Source: Roseiarcus sp963794155 | GTDB lineage: Bacteria; Pseudomonadota; Alphaproteobacteria; Rhizobiales; Beijerinckiaceae | Direction: 5' to 3' | Assembly: GCA_963794155.1 (NCBI GenBank) | Contig: CAWCCX010000013.1 | Location: 62,001 to 126,000 of the forward strand | Length of the DNA: 64,000 nt | Shown: positions 1 through 8,311 of the stretch, in pieces | How the letters are laid out: the number at the start of each line of letters is the position of its first letter | How positions within the stretch are numbered: the first letter of the stretch is position 1 | Notes under the pieces: model-generated | The model's database searches: none | Told to the model about the DNA's origin: nothing | Seen by the model: only the letters and a program-made list of their open reading frames with translations | Position numbers and translations under genes: made by a program

Positions 1-1508
1 GCGACAAGCGCCGCCGCCCCGCCCGAGCCGCGGCGCGCCTTCGGGTCGATGAGCGCGATCAGGAGGCCGAGAAACTTGGGTGCGAGCAGGATGCCGATCG
101 TCAGCTCGAACAGCTGCAGCGCGCGCTCATAGTCGAAACGCGGCCACGCCGGAAACAATGAGAATTCCTTGGTGAAATATTCGGGTCGGATGTAGTGCGA
201 CTGCAACACCAGCACGATGCCGACCAGCAACTGCGCCATCCATAAGGGCGAAGCGAGGTAGCCCATGATGCCGTTCGCCAGATGCTGTCGCGTCGCCAGG
301 GTGAAGCCCTTCGCGCCGATGAGCCGCGCGTGCTGAAGGTTGCCCTGGCACCACCGCCGGTCGCGGGCGGCAAGATCGATGAGCGAGGGCGGGCTCTCTT
401 CGTACGAGCCGCCGAGGTCGGGAAGCATGTAGACGGTGTAACCGGCGCGAAGCATCAGCCCCGCCTCGATGAAATCGTGGCTGAGAATATGGCCGCCGAA
501 CGGCGGCTTGCCCGGCAGGTCCGGCAGTCCGCAATGATCGGCGAACGCGCGGGTGCGGATGACCGCGTTATGGCCCCAGTAGTTGCCGTCGCGTCCCATC
601 CACGCGCCCAAGCCCGCGCCAATGACCGGGCCAGCGATCCGGGCGGCGAACTGCTGCAGGCGCGCGAACATCGTATTGCGGTTGATGATCAGAGGCAGGC
701 TTTGAATGATGCCGGCGTCGGGGTCGGCCTCCATCGCCGCAGCCAGGCCCACAATAGCCTCTCCGGTCATCACGCTGTCGGCGTCGAGCACGACCATGTG
801 CGGATAATGGCCGCCCCAGTGGGTGACGAAATCGGCGATATTGCCGGCCTTGCGGCCCAAATTTTTGCGCCGCCGCCGGTAGTAGATCCGCGCCTGCGGC
901 AGGCGCGCGCGCATCGCCAAAAAGGCCCGTTCCTCCGCGATCCAGACATTGGCGTCCGTGGTGTCGGAAAGCAGGAAAAAGTCGAACGCATGCGCTTGGC
1001 CCGTGCGTTCGACGTCCTCGAAAATCGCCTGCATGGCGCCGAAAACCCGTGAGGGCGCTTCGTTATAGATCGGCATCACGATCGCTGTTCGCTCGCGCAA
1101 CGGCGGCGGGGGCTGGCCGCGGCCCCGGTGCGCCAGAAGCCAGACAAAACCGACGATGCTGGCGGTAAGCGAGACCGTCACCCAGGAAAACGTGATGACG
1201 AACAGCACCACCAACGCCCATTCGAGCGGGGTGATCGTACCGACCGCAACGACCCTGAACATCTGGTCGGCGCCATAGACGGTCAGAGCCAGGGCGCCGC
1301 CGAAAACGAAGAGCCTGGTCAGAACCGGGGCCCTTGCGAGGCGCGGCGCAGCCAGCCTCCGGCGATCGCGGCGCGAGAAGCGTTTGAACGACTGCGCTGG
1401 CATGGCGAGCGGCGCGAAGCCGGGCATCGAGGATCCAAGCGACGAGCCCATGTCGCTCGGCCCGGCGTCCTTGGGGGCGAGCGTCAGGCTGTCCACCGGT
1501 AGAGCCAT
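1..1508 (-). CDS. opgH: Glucans biosynthesis glucosyltransferase H, 3' end cut by window
   Basis: Inner-membrane glucosyltransferase that polymerises UDP-glucose into the backbone of osmoregulated periplasmic glucans. My minus-strand translation is open from the ATG at 1508 to the window edge (502 codons). It shows N-terminal membrane segments around residues 63-127, a GT2 start (TAIVMPIYNEAP near 141), the DAD metal motif near 242 and the RRWCQGNLQH acceptor motif near 385, typical of OpgH/MdoH. The start overlaps the end of opgG by 25 bp, so the two are co-translated. The missing 3' part should hold further membrane helices. Identification is firm; the C-terminus cannot be judged. Confidence 0.95.
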   Translation of the reverse strand, partial: MALPVDSLTLAPKDAGPSDMGSSLGSSMPGFAPLAMPAQSFKRFSRRDRRRLAAPRLARAPVLTRLFVFGGALALTVYGADQMFRVVAVGTITPLEWALVVLFVITFSWVTVSLTASIVGFVWLLAHRGRGQPPPPLRERTAIVMPIYNEAPSRVFGAMQAIFEDVERTGQAHAFDFFLLSDTTDANVWIAEERAFLAMRARLPQARIYYRRRRKNLGRKAGNIADFVTHWGGHYPHMVVLDADSVMTGEAIVGLAAAMEADPDAGIIQSLPLIINRNTMFARLQQFAARIAGPVIGAGLGAWMGRDGNYWGHNAVIRTRAFADHCGLPDLPGKPPFGGHILSHDFIEAGLMLRAGYTVYMLPDLGGSYEESPPSLIDLAARDRRWCQGNLQHARLIGAKGFTLATRQHLANGIMGYLASPLWMAQLLVGIVLVLQSHYIRPEYFTKEFSLFPAWPRFDYERALQLFELTIGILLAPKFLGLLIALIDPKARRGSGGAAALV

Positions 1509-3025
1509 GTTTCGCTCGCCGGCTGGTTGTCGACGCTGAGGGTCAGACGCAGCTCGGAATAGGTTTCCGATCCGGGGTCAAGATCGAAGACCACGCGCAC
1601 CGAACGTCTGTCCTTGTTGGGAAAAAGGCGAACGGAGACGATCTTGCCCGGGCTCGCATGAACGTCCGCGCTTGCCGCCTCGGCTTTCGCCAGGTCCGCG
1701 AACAGGTCGCCTGCCATCTCAACCGCAAACCGCTGGCGATTGCCGATTTTGCCGCGCCGCGACGATACGCACGAGGCGAGCGGCGGCCTCGAAGGCGGCG
1801 ACCAGCACCAGAACTGCCGGAAGGCGACGGACTGGCTCGTCGCCGCCGCCATCCCTACCTTGGGGCGCCATTGGGCGATGACGTTCTCGTTGGTCTCGGC
1901 GGCGGCCGGAATCTCCAGCAGGCGCAGGTCGCCCTCGCCCCAATCGCCGATCGGCTCGATCCACAGTGAGGGCTTCAGTTCCCAATGCGCGTCGTCGTCG
2001 TAGAACGCGTCGAAGGAACGGCTGCGCTGCAGAAGTCCGAAGCCGCGCGGGTTGAGGTCGGAAAATGCCGAGATCTGTAGGGTCTCGCGGTTGGAGACCG
2101 GGCGCCAGAGCCACTCGCCGCTTCCGGTCAGTATCTGCAGCCCCGCCAATTCATAGGCGGCGGCGCGGACATCGTCAGTGAGGCGATGGTCGAGGCCGCT
2201 GAAGAAATAGGCCGCGGCCATGGCCCCGAATCCAAGTTTGTCGACCGCGGCCCTCGCGATCAGCGTCGTCTCGGTGTCAATGATTGTGGCTTCAAGCGGA
2301 CGCAGGGTGAAACGAAAGGCGCCGGTGACGCTCGTCGAATCGAGCAGGGCGTGAATGGTCAGCGTATTGGCGGCCGGATTGGGCTTCTCGACCCAGAACT
2401 CGCGAAACAAAGGGAATTCCTCGCCTGGCTCGTCGCCGGTCCGAATTGCGAGCCCGCGCGCAGTGAGGCCGAAAGGTTGGGCGCGCGCCCGCGCGCGATA
2501 GAAGTTCGCGCCCTGGAAGATGGCCACATCGTCGAATCCCTGGTCTGACGCCTTGAGAATGCGTAAGCCGGAAAAGCCAAGGTCGCCTAGAACGGCAGGC
2601 GGCTGCAACTTGCCGAAGTCGAAGTCGGCAGCGTCGTAGATCACCTTTTGCGCCAGACCGTTCTCGACGATGTTGATGCCGATTGGGGTTGTATAGACGA
2701 AGCCCCGATGCAGCGGCTCAAGCGAAAATCCGAGTTTCTCGTCGCTCCAGATCGCGCTGCCTGGCACGCGCCGGATCGATGCGTACTGATCGAAGTTGAG
2801 GCCGGAAAACACACTTGGCAGCGGCGCTTCGGGCTCCTTGAACGGCTTCGAGGCGAGTTCGACCGCCATCCTCACCACCGAGTCGGCGGAGAACGGAACC
2901 GGCTGGCCCAGCGGCTCGGCGGCGGCGGGCGGCGAGCTGGACCCGGCCAGCGAAGCCGCGACCGCCCCGCCGACCGCCAGCTGTAAGAATTCGCGACGTT
3001 GCCTGTCCGCCATCGTATTCTTCAT
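1484..3025 (-). CDS. opgG: Glucan biosynthesis protein OpgG/OpgD family, Tat signal
   Basis: Periplasmic protein needed for assembly and branching of osmoregulated periplasmic glucans, acting after OpgH. The 513-residue product matches the family length. It starts MKNTMADRQRREFLQL: the RREFL motif is a twin-arginine signal, which E. coli OpgD has but OpgG lacks, so the OpgG/OpgD split is uncertain. A second start (MADRQ) lies four codons in, at 3013. The frame stays open far upstream into antisense glmU, but nothing there resembles the family and the signal peptide fixes the start. It overlaps opgH, which follows it. Confidence 0.9.
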   Translation of the reverse strand: MKNTMADRQRREFLQLAVGGAVAASLAGSSSPPAAAEPLGQPVPFSADSVVRMAVELASKPFKEPEAPLPSVFSGLNFDQYASIRRVPGSAIWSDEKLGFSLEPLHRGFVYTTPIGINIVENGLAQKVIYDAADFDFGKLQPPAVLGDLGFSGLRILKASDQGFDDVAIFQGANFYRARARAQPFGLTARGLAIRTGDEPGEEFPLFREFWVEKPNPAANTLTIHALLDSTSVTGAFRFTLRPLEATIIDTETTLIARAAVDKLGFGAMAAAYFFSGLDHRLTDDVRAAAYELAGLQILTGSGEWLWRPVSNRETLQISAFSDLNPRGFGLLQRSRSFDAFYDDDAHWELKPSLWIEPIGDWGEGDLRLLEIPAAAETNENVIAQWRPKVGMAAATSQSVAFRQFWCWSPPSRPPLASCVSSRRGKIGNRQRFAVEMAGDLFADLAKAEAASADVHASPGKIVSVRLFPNKDRRSVRVVFDLDPGSETYSELRLTLSVDNQPASETWLYRWTA

Positions 3026-3337
3026 TCGTCCGACGCCGAACCGAGACCGCGCATATTCGGCCCGAAACGGCGTCGCTCCCAGCCAAAATGAAAAATCAGC
3101 CCTAAAGGAGGAGAAAAACGCGCCGCAAGCCCGGCGCGTTCCGTCCCTGGCGGGTTGGTTGTATATCGTTTTTTGCGGCGCAGCGAGACGCATTTTGCCT
3201 CCACGTTCAATTGGCGTCGATTGCCCGCCGCGTGGCGGCTGGAAACTGCGGTCGCGGACGGCGATATTGGGCGAAGCCTGGCCGATCGCGCCGGCAATTC
3301 GGCCTGATCCGCGCCCTGACGAGAGAGCAAACGGCCC
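3026..3337. other. Divergent intergenic region between opgG and glmU
   Basis: 312 bases without a gene between opposite transcription units; both promoters should lie here, but I could not assign -35/-10 boxes with confidence. The one clear structure is the hairpin at 3117-3140, listed separately. Confidence 0.6.
3114..3140 (-). terminator. Terminator-like hairpin in the opgG leader
   Basis: AACGCGCCG (3117-3125) pairs with CGGCGCGTT (3132-3140) across a 6-base loop. Read on the minus strand it ends in TTTTT, the form of an intrinsic terminator. It sits about 90 bases upstream of the opgG start in the same orientation, with no minus-strand gene before it in the window. It could attenuate opgGH or stop antisense transcription out of glmU. 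Confidence 0.4.
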
Positions 3338-4684
3338 ATGACCGCCAACGCCCGCCGCTGTCTGACCATCGTGCTTGCCGCCGGCGAAGGGGTGCGGATG
3401 CGCTCCGACCGGCCCAAGGTCCTGCACGAACTCGCGGGCCGCTCGATGCTGGGGCACACGCTCTCGGCCGCGCTCGAGGGCGCCGTGGGCGACGTCGCCG
3501 TCGTCGTCGGGCCGGACCGCGCGAGTGTCGCGGCCGAAGCGCTGAAGGTCGCACCGGGGGCGAAAGTCGTCGTTCAGCCCGAGCGGCGGGGCACCGCCGA
3601 CGCCGTCCTCGCGGCCCGCGGGCAGATTGCCCAGGGCTACGACGACATTCTCGTCCTCTACGCCGATATTCCCCTCATCAAACCCGCGACGCTCGCGGCG
3701 CTGCGGGCCGAACTCGCCCAAGGCGCGGATGTGGTCGCGCTGGGCTTCGACGCCGCCGATCCGGCCGGCTACGGCCGGCTGATCGAGCGCGGCGGACGCC
3801 TGACGGCGATCCGCGAACACAAGGACGCAAGCGCCGAAGAGAGGCCCTCGCGCCTGTGCAACGCCGGACCGCTCGCCTTCAGCGGAGCCGAGGCGTTGAA
3901 GCTCCTGGACGCGGTCAAGCCCGACAACGCCCAAAGGGAATATTACCTCACCGACATTGTCGAGATCGCGAACACGCGGGGCCTCGTCGCGCGGGCGCTG
4001 ATCGCCGACGAGAAGGAGGTGATGGGGGTCAACGACCGGGCGCAGCTCGCCCAAGCCGAGGCGGCGCTGCAGGATCGGCTGCGGAGGCGGGCGATGGCCG
4101 AGGGGGCGACGCTTATCGCCCCCGACACGGTGTTCCTGGCCTATGACGCCACAATAGGCCGCGACGTCCTCATCGAGCCCCATGTTGTGATCGGCCGCGG
4201 GGTCGAAATCGGGGACGGCGCGGTGATCCGCGCGTTCTCGCATCTCGAGGGCGCGCGGGTCGCGGGGGGCGCGTCGATCGGCCCGTTCGCCCGTCTGAGG
4301 CCGGGAGCGGACATCGCCGCCAACGCCCGAATCGGCAACTTCGTCGAGATCAAGGAGGCCAAGATCGAGGAGGGCGCCAAGGTCAATCACCTGACTTATA
4401 TCGGCGACGCCCGGGTGGGGGCGAACGCCAACATCGGCGCCGGAACCATAACCTGCAATTACGACGGCTTCGACAAGCATAGGACCGACATCGGCGCGGG
4501 CGCCTTCGTCGGCTCGAACTCGGCCCTCGTCGCCCCGGTCACAATCGGCGACGGCGCCTATATCGGTTCAGGTTCGGTCATTACCAAATCGGTCGAGCCG
4601 GACGCGCTCGCGGTCGCGCGCGGCCGGCAGGAGACGAGAGCCGGCTGGGCCAAGGCGTTCCGAGACAGGCACAAGAAAGCATGA
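3338..4684 (+). CDS. glmU: Bifunctional GlmU: GlcN-1-P acetyltransferase and UDP-GlcNAc pyrophosphorylase
   Basis: Cytoplasmic enzyme making the last two steps to UDP-N-acetylglucosamine, the precursor of peptidoglycan and lipid A. The N-terminal uridyltransferase domain starts with LAAGEGVRMRSDRPKVLHEL, the nucleotide-binding loop (residues about 12-32). The C-terminal half (about 255-440) is a left-handed beta helix of hexapeptide repeats ending in the acetyltransferase signature NYDGFDKHRT and GSNSALVAPV. Length 448 is normal. A short GC-rich hairpin follows the stop (4685-4701) with no T run. It works with GlmS, encoded at 8.3 kb beyond the copper cluster. Confidence 0.97.
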   Translation: MTANARRCLTIVLAAGEGVRMRSDRPKVLHELAGRSMLGHTLSAALEGAVGDVAVVVGPDRASVAAEALKVAPGAKVVVQPERRGTADAVLAARGQIAQGYDDILVLYADIPLIKPATLAALRAELAQGADVVALGFDAADPAGYGRLIERGGRLTAIREHKDASAEERPSRLCNAGPLAFSGAEALKLLDAVKPDNAQREYYLTDIVEIANTRGLVARALIADEKEVMGVNDRAQLAQAEAALQDRLRRRAMAEGATLIAPDTVFLAYDATIGRDVLIEPHVVIGRGVEIGDGAVIRAFSHLEGARVAGGASIGPFARLRPGADIAANARIGNFVEIKEAKIEEGAKVNHLTYIGDARVGANANIGAGTITCNYDGFDKHRTDIGAGAFVGSNSALVAPVTIGDGAYIGSGSVITKSVEPDALAVARGRQETRAGWAKAFRDRHKKA

Positions 4685-4786
4685 GCGGCCGGCTCGGCCG
4701 CGATCCAGCGTGCCGCCCCCACTCGGCAAAATCAGAGCATAGCGTCGCGGCGCTCGATTGGCAGCGCGACATGCGCTCAAAAAGTT

Positions 4787-5659
4787 TCACGCCGGGTCGA
4801 GGAGCGCGAACACGCTGACGAGGGCGATGGCCAAGCAGCCCAGCGCGACTTCCGCCGTGCTGGTCGCGCGGAGAACGAGAAGCGCCCACGCATGGGGCTT
4901 GAGTCGCGGCGCGAGAACATAGCGATTGAAGATCGCAGCGAAGATCATGATCGCGACGACGATGATTTTCGCGACCAGAAGGGCGCGGTAGGGGGTGTCG
5001 GGCGGGATCGGCGGGCGGCCTGAGGTCAAGGCAATGTTGACCGCGCCGGTGAGGACGATCGCCGCGACGATGAAATGGCCTGAGAAGGAAAAGCGGGTCA
5101 TCGCCTTGACCGCCTCTTTCCGCAATTCGCGGCGTTGGTAGACGCCAAGGCACATGAGGAACGGAACGAGGGCGCCGATCCACGCCCCGGCGGCGATTAG
5201 ATGGACGGCATGGTTGGCCCGATGCAGAACTCCTTCGGCGCCGATCTGCATCGCGGCGTGGCCGACGAGGCCGAGGCTCGCCAGCAGCGCCCCCGAGGCG
5301 ATCGTCGCCGGCGCCCATTGGGTGCGCGGGCCGAGGACGACGACGGCGACAAGCGCCGCGGCCAGAACGAGATGTGCGGCCCAGGCATGGCCGAAGGCGG
5401 TGTCGGCGAGCACGCCAGCGATCGCACCGGGATCGAGGGCGGCGCTCCAGTCGTCGGCCATCGAGGCCGATTCGAGCGCGAGCCACACAATCACGGTCAC
5501 AAGCGCAACGAGGCTGCCGATGAGCGCCAGGCGCCGGACGGCCGGCGAGAGCGCGAGCCTGAGTCGCTCCGGCGCATAGAGCCAAAGATAGGCGCTCGAG
5601 CCGAAGGTCAGCATCGCGGCCAGGAAATGGGCGAAGCGGCAGAGGGCGAGAGCCGTCAC
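4787..5659 (-). CDS. copD: CopD-family copper transport membrane protein
   Basis: A 290-residue integral membrane protein of the CopD/PcoD family, thought to move copper across the inner membrane with CopC. The sequence is a chain of hydrophobic helices (about eight) with histidines in the early helices (CRFAHFLAAML near residue 7; FGHAWAAHLV near 92; GHAAMQIG and NHAVHLI near 130-150; SGHFIVA near 193). It is the last gene of the minus-strand cluster that includes copC and the PCu(A)C chaperone, which supports a copper role. It converges on glmU. Confidence 0.85.
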   Translation of the reverse strand: MTALALCRFAHFLAAMLTFGSSAYLWLYAPERLRLALSPAVRRLALIGSLVALVTVIVWLALESASMADDWSAALDPGAIAGVLADTAFGHAWAAHLVLAAALVAVVVLGPRTQWAPATIASGALLASLGLVGHAAMQIGAEGVLHRANHAVHLIAAGAWIGALVPFLMCLGVYQRRELRKEAVKAMTRFSFSGHFIVAAIVLTGAVNIALTSGRPPIPPDTPYRALLVAKIIVVAIMIFAAIFNRYVLAPRLKPHAWALLVLRATSTAEVALGCLAIALVSVFALLDPA

Positions 5660-5724
5660 GCGCGATCAGCGGGCGGTGGGCCGAGCCCGCGAGCGGCCGG
5701 GTGCTCGCGCCCGCATCCGACCGG

Positions 5725-6219
5725 TCACATCTTCATCCCGCCCATGTTTCCGCCCTTCATGCCGCCGCTGGAGGCGCCCACGCCGACCACCTTGAACTCG
5801 ACCTCCACCGGGCCGGCGTGCTCGAAACTGAGCGTCGCCTTGACGCTCTCGCCCTTCGCCAGGGGATGAGTGAGGTGGGTGAGCATAATGTGGTAGCCGC
5901 CGGGCGCGAGCCCGACCGTGCCGTGCGCGGGGATCTCGAGCCCGCCAGCGACCTCGCGCATCTCCATCACGCCGTTTTCCGACTTTGTCTCATGGATCTC
6001 GACGGTGGCGAAATCCGCCGAGCCTCCGGTCAGTCGGTCGGGCGCAGCGCCCTTGTTGAGGATAGTCGCGTAGGCCCCGGCGACCTCGGCGCCTTTCGGG
6101 GTCGCGCGCGCCCAGGGCTTTTCAACAACGATGTCGCCTGTCTTGAACTCCTGCGCCAGCGCAGGCGCGACGCTGAGGGCGAAGGCGAACGCCAGGGCGA
6201 ATATTGAAGAATGCCTCAT
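5725..6219 (-). CDS. PCu(A)C-type periplasmic copper chaperone
   Basis: Periplasmic Cu(I) chaperone of the PCu(A)C family, which delivers copper to cytochrome oxidase or other cuproproteins. The 164-residue product has a clear Sec signal (cleavage near ALAQ, residue 22). It carries the family ligand pattern: HETKSENGVMEM then PGGYHIM, giving His, Met, His and Met ligands. The C-terminal tail is methionine- and glycine-rich (GGMKGGNMGGMKM), probably an extra copper-binding tail. It lies 65 bp before copD and 69 bp after copC. Confidence 0.9.
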   Translation of the reverse strand: MRHSSIFALAFAFALSVAPALAQEFKTGDIVVEKPWARATPKGAEVAGAYATILNKGAAPDRLTGGSADFATVEIHETKSENGVMEMREVAGGLEIPAHGTVGLAPGGYHIMLTHLTHPLAKGESVKATLSFEHAGPVEVEFKVVGVGASSGGMKGGNMGGMKM

Positions 6220-6288
6220 GTTCCATCCTTTCCGATTGCTAACCTTTTCGGCTCGATCTGCGCCGGTCCTTCAGCGCCGACGGGGCCA

Positions 6289-6654
6289 TCATGGCTTCAC
6301 GGTGAATTCGAAGGTTCCCTGGGTATGGTGCGTGTCGACCGAGACCGCTTGCCAACGCACGGTGTAAACGCCGGCGGAAAGCGGTTTGGAGATCGGCACG
6401 ATTAAAACTGCCTGGTTACCGGATTCCGTGCTCGCAGCTCCAAGCGGCGCCGCGGCGCCGCCCGGACCGGTCAGCGTGACCTTGGTGAATTTCAGCTCGA
6501 CGCCCTCGCTGAACTCGAGCCGGATTTCGGACGCTGAGGCGACCGTCCCGCCGACCGCCGGTGTCGCCTTCTCGAGCTGGGCGTGGGCGAAAGCCTGGGT
6601 AGCGATGAGCGCGAAGGCGAACGGAGCAGCGATTTCGAGGATGTTTATGCGCAT
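6289..6654 (-). CDS. copC: CopC-domain periplasmic copper-binding protein
   Basis: A 121-residue CopC-type protein. After the signal peptide (…TQAFA) the mature chain begins HAQLEKATPAVG, placing the N-terminal His used by CopC proteins for Cu(II). The other family ligands appear near the end in VSVDTHHTQG (Asp and His). A beta-sandwich with no Met-rich loop suggests a single Cu(II) site. Gene order copC, PCu(A)C, copD points to periplasmic copper capture and import or handover. Confidence 0.92.
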   Translation of the reverse strand: MRINILEIAAPFAFALIATQAFAHAQLEKATPAVGGTVASASEIRLEFSEGVELKFTKVTLTGPGGAAAPLGAASTESGNQAVLIVPISKPLSAGVYTVRWQAVSVDTHHTQGTFEFTVKP

Positions 6655-6672
6655 GGTGTCAGACTCCTTGGG

Positions 6673-7605
6673 TCAGATTCCTGGCGCTATGCCAAGTCCG
6701 TGAGGGAAGATCGGTTCGTCGATTCTGTTGGGGATGTCGTCGAGGTAGAAATCAAGTGAGCCGATCACGCCGACGCCGTGACCGGTCGCGCCCGTCATCG
6801 GGACCATGGCCTCGAGGGCGATCTGCCATTTGTCAGCTTCGTAGATGACGCCGGGCTGGAAGTATCCCGTGGTCGTTTGTCCGGCGACCGCTCCATTGTA
6901 GATCGGGGTCTGGAAGGCGAACTCGGCGACCGGGATCAGACGCTTGAGGAAGTCGTTGTCGATCGCAGCCAACTGCGTGTTGAAGTATGGCAGGCTGTAT
7001 TGGAGTGTGAACCCCCAGTTGAAGGTGGACACGTTGGGGCTGCCGTTCGTGTAGTCTTGCCCCGGCGTGGTCGTGCTGAATTCGCCGGTGATGGCGAACG
7101 GGCGCAAGTATTTGAGAGCGGGCGGCAGCGTTCCGAAGCCGAGACCAAAGTCCACCAGCGGAGAGTAAGTGTTTTGCCCGCCGGAGCCCGCCAGCATTCC
7201 CGTGCCGGTTCCGGCCCAGGATATGTCGAAGCCGACCTTGAACATGAACTCGGCGTCTGGAATGCACAGCGCCTGCCACTGCAGCTCGGTGTCGAGCGCG
7301 TTCCAGCCGTAGCCGCCCGGGTGCTCCCATGTTGGTCCGGAGCCGATCACCACGCTGAGGCCCGGGGTGATCGTCTTGGTCCAGCTGAAGCTTGCGTCCC
7401 ACTCGTGGGCGCCGTCGGAATTGTAGGGAACCCAGCTGACAGTCGGCAGCGTGAGCTCGTCTAGAACGCCTGGATCGTCGATGGCGAGCGTGGCTGGGAA
7501 GGTACGGGCGCCGCAAACGGCGTGCGGGTAGGCGGGCGTCAGCCACAGAGCCGCGGCGGCGGCGCAAAGCACGCCCGCGGTCGAGCGGATTTTGGGGGTC
7601 TGCAT
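6673..7605 (-). CDS. Secreted, probably outer-membrane beta-barrel protein of the copper cluster
   Basis: I do not recognise a named family. From the ATG at 7605 (MQTPKIRSTAG) the 310-residue product has a signal peptide ending near the AYPHA stretch. Alternating aromatic/hydrophobic strands follow (ELQWQALCIPDAEFMFKVGFDISW, FNWGFTLQYSLPYF, WQIALEAMVPM), as in barrel proteins. The frame extends to 7671, but the signal peptide and the GAGGA-type purine tract just upstream favour 7605. Its place between the DUF2946 gene and copC suggests a copper-related porin; this is inference from context. Confidence 0.6.
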   Translation of the reverse strand: MQTPKIRSTAGVLCAAAAALWLTPAYPHAVCGARTFPATLAIDDPGVLDELTLPTVSWVPYNSDGAHEWDASFSWTKTITPGLSVVIGSGPTWEHPGGYGWNALDTELQWQALCIPDAEFMFKVGFDISWAGTGTGMLAGSGGQNTYSPLVDFGLGFGTLPPALKYLRPFAITGEFSTTTPGQDYTNGSPNVSTFNWGFTLQYSLPYFNTQLAAIDNDFLKRLIPVAEFAFQTPIYNGAVAGQTTTGYFQPGVIYEADKWQIALEAMVPMTGATGHGVGVIGSLDFYLDDIPNRIDEPIFPHGLGIAPGI

Positions 7606-7741
7606 AGAAGGAGGTCCTCGAATCTGAAAGAATGCGTGCGCGCGCCCATGAGCGGGCGGGGCGGCGAACAATCGTCAGACTGCGAGGGGCGGCGCTCGGG
7701 CGCGGTTGCGTTGGGCCGGGCAGGCGGAAAACGCGCCGAAA

Positions 7742-8149
7742 TCAGGCCCCGCGCCGATCGTATGGCGGCCCGAGTTCGGGCCTCGCGGGCAGGGTCGCGG
7801 CGTCGGGCGGGACGTTGGCCGCGGCCTGCGCCACAGTCCGGCAAAGCGGACATTGATCGTCGCAATGATTGCACGGCGCTTGCGGCGAAGGCGCTCCCTT
7901 GTCGCCGATATGGGCGCAGAAACCGGCGGCGTCGCCGAACGCCGCCTTGAGATCGGCCGCGATCGCCGCGGTATCCGCACCCGGCGCCGCCGGCCCGGCC
8001 AGCGCCTGCTGGAAGGGCATCGCCATCAGCTGGGCAATGAGCGACAGCGCGACGACGAACGCGGTCAGCGGCGACCGGAGCGACGCGAGACCCCGCCGCT
8101 CGGGTCGCGTCCTAAGCCCTGATTTGCGGCGCGCAAGGCACACCGGCAC
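7742..8149 (-). CDS. DUF2946-family protein with Cys cluster
   Basis: First gene of the copper cluster. The 135-residue product has one hydrophobic segment (about residues 27-50, signal or anchor) and a cysteine cluster CNHCDDQCPLC near residue 93, which fits the DUF2946 family often found beside copper genes. It starts with GTG at 8149; a second GTG at 8143 has the better-spaced GGAGGG ribosome site. The cysteine motif could bind Cu or another metal; no reaction is known to me. Confidence 0.7.
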   Translation of the reverse strand: MPVCLARRKSGLRTRPERRGLASLRSPLTAFVVALSLIAQLMAMPFQQALAGPAAPGADTAAIAADLKAAFGDAAGFCAHIGDKGAPSPQAPCNHCDDQCPLCRTVAQAAANVPPDAATLPARPELGPPYDRRGA

Positions 8150-8311
8150 ACCCTCCGATGCTCATTAGGTAGCCGAATGCGTTGGCCGGCGCAATTCCTG
8201 GCGCTCAGCGGCTCCCCGAAACAATCCTTCATTGAAAGTGACTTGTGCGCCGGTCGAACCCTGGCCTAACGCTTCTCCGATTCGATTCGGGCGTAGAGGG
8301 ACATTTCGCCA

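Noticed and set aside
282..1052. Plus-strand open frame of 256 codons
   Set aside because: Antisense of opgH, whose catalytic motifs are in the minus frame.
3026..4480. A long open minus-strand extension of opgG into the glmU region
   Set aside because: It is the antisense of glmU, has no family likeness, and the Tat signal marks the true start at 3025.
8150..8311. glmS ribozyme upstream of glmS
   Set aside because: The leader is too short and lacks the ribozyme core; these occur mainly in Firmicutes.
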